DNA from: JBKBKN01 sp046294625
GTDB taxonomy: Bacteria > Bacteroidota > Bacteroidia > M30B66
NCBI GenBank assembly: GCA_046294625.1
Contig: JBKBKN010000016.1
Coordinates: 1-64,000, forward strand
DNA length: 64,000 bases
Direction of reading: 5' to 3'
The notes beneath the pieces are model-generated. The model did not search any database. It was not told where the DNA came from and worked only from the letters and a program-made list of their open reading frames with translations. This document shows positions 61,016 through 64,000 of the stretch, one piece after another; within the stretch, counting starts at the first letter, position 1; each line of letters starts with the position of its first letter. Made by a program: the position numbers and the translations under genes.

Positions 61016-61540
61016 ATGAAAATTTCTCTCAACTTTTTGATTATAAATCTTGCATTGTTGCTGACTGCAAGTGATACATTTGCTCAAGCCACATTCATTC
61101 GCTTCCATTTCACAGATGGCACGCAGCAAAATTTTGCTTTGAACGATGTGAGAAAAATGGATTTCACTACTTCCGAGCTTCGTTTACACAGAATGGATGC
61201 TTCCATTCTTTCATGGAATTTTAGCACAATTGATTTTTACCGCTATACTGATACAGAAACAAATGTTGATGAAGTAGCCTTTTCCTTTCCTGAGCTTAGA
61301 TTAGATGTTTATCCCAACCCGGCAATTGAAGAGCTCAATGTGGCTTATCACATTTCTTTCCAAGAACCAGTTACGTTGGCTATTTATACACTCCACGGAA
61401 CGCTGGTAGTGGAGCAAAGATTGCAGCAAAGTGAGAAGGGAATTTGGCAGCATAATCTCTCCAAACTCCCATCCGGAGCCTATTTAGTTGTGATACAAAA
61501 TACAAGATTCAACCTAAGCAAAACCTTTATCAAACCTTGA
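61016..61540 (+). CDS. Small T9SS-secreted protein
   Basis: The 174-residue protein has a signal peptide (MKISLNFLIINLALLL, cleavage after TFAQ). The next 70 residues form a short beta module (FIRFHFTDGTQQNFALNDVRK, then MDASILSWNFSTIDFYRY). The rest is a T9SS type A sorting domain (DVYPNPAIEEL, YTLHGTLVVEQ, SGAYLVVIQ). The N-terminal module resembles the start of the next gene product. It precedes the FISUMP gene by 2 nt, so they are one operon. Confidence 0.82.
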   Translation: MKISLNFLIINLALLLTASDTFAQATFIRFHFTDGTQQNFALNDVRKMDFTTSELRLHRMDASILSWNFSTIDFYRYTDTETNVDEVAFSFPELRLDVYPNPAIEELNVAYHISFQEPVTLAIYTLHGTLVVEQRLQQSEKGIWQHNLSKLPSGAYLVVIQNTRFNLSKTFIKP

Positions 61541-61542
61541 TC

Positions 61543-63666
61543 ATGAAGAAAATACTCCTTTTACAGCTTTTTATATTTGGCAGTTTTGCTTCGGTGTTGC
61601 ATGCACAAGTGGTGAAAAGAATTCATCGTAACAACTTGCCTACCTTAGAATTACCCACGCATCTGATCGATAAAGTTGAGACTATTATTGATGCGAATAT
61701 CCGCAAGCTAAGAATCACGCAAACAGACGGTTTTGTCATCCTTATCCCAACGGCTGAAATAGACAGCATCACGCACCGGCAGGGGCAAGCAGTAAATCCT
61801 TCTCAACTGGGTAATTTGCGCCTTGGAAGTGCCATTGGTGTGGTTAGAAACGAGCAGTTGGAACCTGTGCCCAACGCCATTGTAAAATCAGCTTTCAGCT
61901 CTCATCAAACGTTCACAGATAGCAACGGTGTTTTCTTTTTGAACGATTTTGTGGTGTATAATAAATTGGGTTTCATCACCATCGAAAAACCAGGCTATTT
62001 CAAAGGGTCGCGTAGTTTTCTGCCTTTGCAAACGGGAGCTAACCGTTTGGAAATTCAACTGTTGCAGAAAACTTTAAGCGGCACCTTCAACTCTAACATT
62101 GGTGGTCAAATGGATGCAGCAGATCTGCAATTGAATTTTCCCGCCAATGGCATAGTGCAGGCAAATGGTCAGGCTTACTCAGGACAGGTTAATGTTTTTG
62201 CCCGTGCAATAGATCCATCCGCCCCGGTAATGTTCAACCAAATGCCTGGTGAATTGTTGGGGAGTCAGAATAGCTCTTTCAGAATTTTACGCTCCTTTGG
62301 TATGGCCGTAGTGGAGCTTGAGGGTAGTAATAATCAACCTTTGCAATTGCAAAATGGAAGCTCGGCAACCATGCGATTTACCATTCCATCAAGTTTACTT
62401 GACGAAGCGCCCAACAGCATAGATTGGTGGAATTTTGATGAAGAAGCAGGCTATTGGAAACATGAAGGCACAGCTCAAAAGCAAGGAAATGAATATGTTG
62501 GTTCGGCATCGCATTTTTCCTGGTGGAATTGCGATGTGCCTGAAAACTTTGTAGAACTTCTGGGAGAGGTATCGGATATCAATAATGTTCCAATTAGTGA
62601 TGCGTTAATTAGCGTTGAGACAGAAACATTAGGCACAGGAAGAGTTTACACTAATCAACAAGGAATTTTTTCAGGACGCGTTCCAAGAAATCAAGTGCTA
62701 AATATTAATTTCAGTGTTATTTGCATTGAAAGTAACGATTGGGTATTAGCTTTTGATGAAGAGTTGCAAGTTTTTGAAGAAGACTTAAATATTAATATTA
62801 GTGGGTTGCTTGCTGATCGATATCCGCTATCAGGGACAGTTTTAGCTTGCAATGGTCAGCCAGTTCAGTTTGGATATGTCAAACTTAATTCACAAATATT
62901 TTTAACGGATAATGGTCAGTTCACCATTCAAGTTTGCAATCAAGCTTCTTACACACTGACAGGAGTTGATGCAGGTAATCCACAAAGTTTGAAAGAAAGT
63001 TTACCGGTAACAGTACAGGTAAACCTTCAAGGAGGAAATGCCGGAAATTTGATTGCATGCGATGAAATTGTTGGCGATCTCGTTGATATTGATGGGAATG
63101 TATATCAAACCGTTCAGATTGGTGACCAGCTTTGGATGGCTGAAAATTTGAGAACATCGAGGTTTGCCAACGGCGATCCTATCCCATTAGTGATGGAAAA
63201 TGCTGCCTGGGCACAACTCGCTACTTCGGCTTGGTGTAACTATGGAAACAATTCAGCCAACGATGCCATTTATGGAAAACTTTACAATTGGTTTGCTGTT
63301 GCTGACCCAAGAGGTTTATGTCCTGACGGATGGCACGTTCCTACGGATGAAGAATGGATCACGCTAAGAGAGTTTTTAGGTGGGCAACCTGTAGCAGGAG
63401 GTAAAATGAAAACAACCAGCGGCTGGGAACTTCCAAACACAGGAGCGACCAATGAAAGTGGATTCTCTGCACTTCCGGCGGGATATCGCTGGTTTAACGA
63501 TGGTACGTTCACCAATCTAACCTTTTATGCCGGATGGTGGACAGCCACACCATTTGATGTTGACAATGCTTGGTATTATTTTGCCACCCACACTAGTGCG
63601 GCACTGAGTAGAAATTACACGTTTGGAAAAAGACGTGGTTTTAGTGTGCGATGCATAAAGGATTAA
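61543..63666 (+). CDS. Secreted FISUMP-domain protein with carboxypeptidase-regulatory-like domains
   Basis: The protein has 707 residues from ATG 61543; a TTG two codons earlier overlaps the upstream stop and is rejected. A signal peptide ends near LHAQ. A short beta module follows (LELPTHLIDKVETII, DGFVILIPTAEIDSIT). A carboxypeptidase-regulatory-like domain near 105-180 (VVRNEQLEPVPNAIVKSAF) and a second near 345-425 (EVSDINNVPISDALISVET) are seen. The last 190 residues are a FISUMP domain (YQTVQIGDQLWMAENLRTS, GKLYNWFAVADPRGLCPDGWH, KRRGFSVRCIKD). FISUMP is related to the formylglycine-enzyme fold but these proteins are mostly uncharacterised surface proteins. No T9SS sorting domain is present at the C-terminus. 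Confidence 0.85.
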   Translation: MKKILLLQLFIFGSFASVLHAQVVKRIHRNNLPTLELPTHLIDKVETIIDANIRKLRITQTDGFVILIPTAEIDSITHRQGQAVNPSQLGNLRLGSAIGVVRNEQLEPVPNAIVKSAFSSHQTFTDSNGVFFLNDFVVYNKLGFITIEKPGYFKGSRSFLPLQTGANRLEIQLLQKTLSGTFNSNIGGQMDAADLQLNFPANGIVQANGQAYSGQVNVFARAIDPSAPVMFNQMPGELLGSQNSSFRILRSFGMAVVELEGSNNQPLQLQNGSSATMRFTIPSSLLDEAPNSIDWWNFDEEAGYWKHEGTAQKQGNEYVGSASHFSWWNCDVPENFVELLGEVSDINNVPISDALISVETETLGTGRVYTNQQGIFSGRVPRNQVLNINFSVICIESNDWVLAFDEELQVFEEDLNINISGLLADRYPLSGTVLACNGQPVQFGYVKLNSQIFLTDNGQFTIQVCNQASYTLTGVDAGNPQSLKESLPVTVQVNLQGGNAGNLIACDEIVGDLVDIDGNVYQTVQIGDQLWMAENLRTSRFANGDPIPLVMENAAWAQLATSAWCNYGNNSANDAIYGKLYNWFAVADPRGLCPDGWHVPTDEEWITLREFLGGQPVAGGKMKTTSGWELPNTGATNESGFSALPAGYRWFNDGTFTNLTFYAGWWTATPFDVDNAWYYFATHTSAALSRNYTFGKRRGFSVRCIKD

Positions 63667-63691
63667 AAGCTGCAACACATTTAGCTTTTAA
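63663..63691. terminator. AT-rich hairpin between convergent genes
   Basis: TTAAAAGCT and AGCTTTTAA form a 9-bp stem with an 11-nt loop in the 30-nt gap between the FISUMP gene and the minus-strand T9SS gene. The T runs are short. Confidence 0.4.
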
Positions 63692-63696
63692 ATCGC

Positions 63697-64000
63697 TCAT
63701 TTTTTGACGATTAGCTTTCTGCGGATCTGCGTTTGATTGTGGAAGTTTACAGCGACATGATACAGCCCGGGAGGAAGGTTGCTAATGTTGATGCTTTGAC
63801 CAGAGAACTGTGTTATATCTAAAACCACACGACCGCTAAAGTCGTAAATGGATGCGGTTTGAATAACTTGATTGCTGCGGAAATGAAGATTTTTAGTTGC
63901 CGGATTGGGATACATTTGAAATCCATTATCGATGTTGCTGATATTGGTCACATCCATGAACAAGGCATCTGAAGTGTCTTTGCAGCCAAATGCTCCCGTG
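63697..64000 (-). CDS. T9SS-secreted protein, C-terminal part (5' end outside window)
   Basis: The frame stays open to the right window edge (TGAFGCKDTSDALFMDV), so only the last 101 codons are seen. They form a T9SS type A sorting domain: FQMYPNPATKNLHFRSN, IYDFSGRVVLDI, PPGLYHVAVNFHN and the basic end RRKLIVKK. The protein is a surface or secreted protein, but its main domains lie outside. It converges on the FISUMP gene. Confidence 0.85.
   Translation of the reverse strand, partial: TGAFGCKDTSDALFMDVTNISNIDNGFQMYPNPATKNLHFRSNQVIQTASIYDFSGRVVLDITQFSGQSINISNLPPGLYHVAVNFHNQTQIRRKLIVKK

Overview
The window is about 64 kb of a Bacteroidota chromosome. Four things point there: secreted proteins ending in type IX secretion (T9SS) sorting domains; promoters with the Bacteroidota -7 box TAnnTTTG, several with a TTG 19-21 nt upstream; almost no Shine-Dalgarno sequences before genes; and families largely confined to the phylum (DUF4199, DUF4290, FISUMP, the ferredoxin/acyl-CoA reductase pair). 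The DNA is AT-rich with AT-rich gene gaps. I cannot place it below phylum from sequence alone. No tRNA, rRNA operon, CRISPR array, insertion sequence or prophage was seen.

Layout. 1-2.7 kb: two T9SS surface-protein genes sharing a 213-bp nearly identical tract. 2.8-4.3 kb: a DUF4199 membrane protein and a GT2 glycosyltransferase. 4.4-11.6 kb: a sensory cluster of three PAS-rich histidine-kinase/receiver proteins with a holin-like membrane protein between two of them. 11.7-15.5 kb: a 1269-aa secreted beta-helix protein. 15.7-17.1 kb: a cold-shock protein, the RNase P RNA gene (rnpB) and a DUF456 protein. 17.4-24.5 kb, all on the minus strand: a serine hydrolase with a small secreted protein, a TlpA-like thioredoxin, and the pcrA-DUF4290-murA group.

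24.7-42.8 kb is the complete ribosomal protein super-operon on the plus strand: rpsL-rpsG-fusA, the S10 and spc clusters, secY-map-infA-rpmJ, and rpsM-rpsK-rpsD-rpoA-rplQ. A canonical promoter precedes rpsL and a second one, with a hairpin and T run, lies between rpsC and rplP. carA and eno follow on the same strand.

45.4-64 kb is mixed housekeeping and envelope genes: a ferredoxin facing a LuxC-like acyl-CoA reductase, dtd, an HTTM-TPR pair, an outer-membrane protein, mutL, two tandem rhomboid proteases with a sirtuin, a 19-aa-repeat protein, tyrS, pgi, and a closing cluster of T9SS/FISUMP surface proteins cut by the window edge.

The points most worth a second look are: a PAS protein with a histidine-kinase dimerisation domain joined straight to a receiver with no ATPase domain; a MutL whose C-terminal endonuclease motifs look destroyed; a MurA with Asp in place of the fosfomycin-target Cys; the gene-conversion-like tract at the left edge; and the promoter-plus-hairpin inside the S10 cluster. 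I did not find a wholly new multi-gene defence or mobile system.
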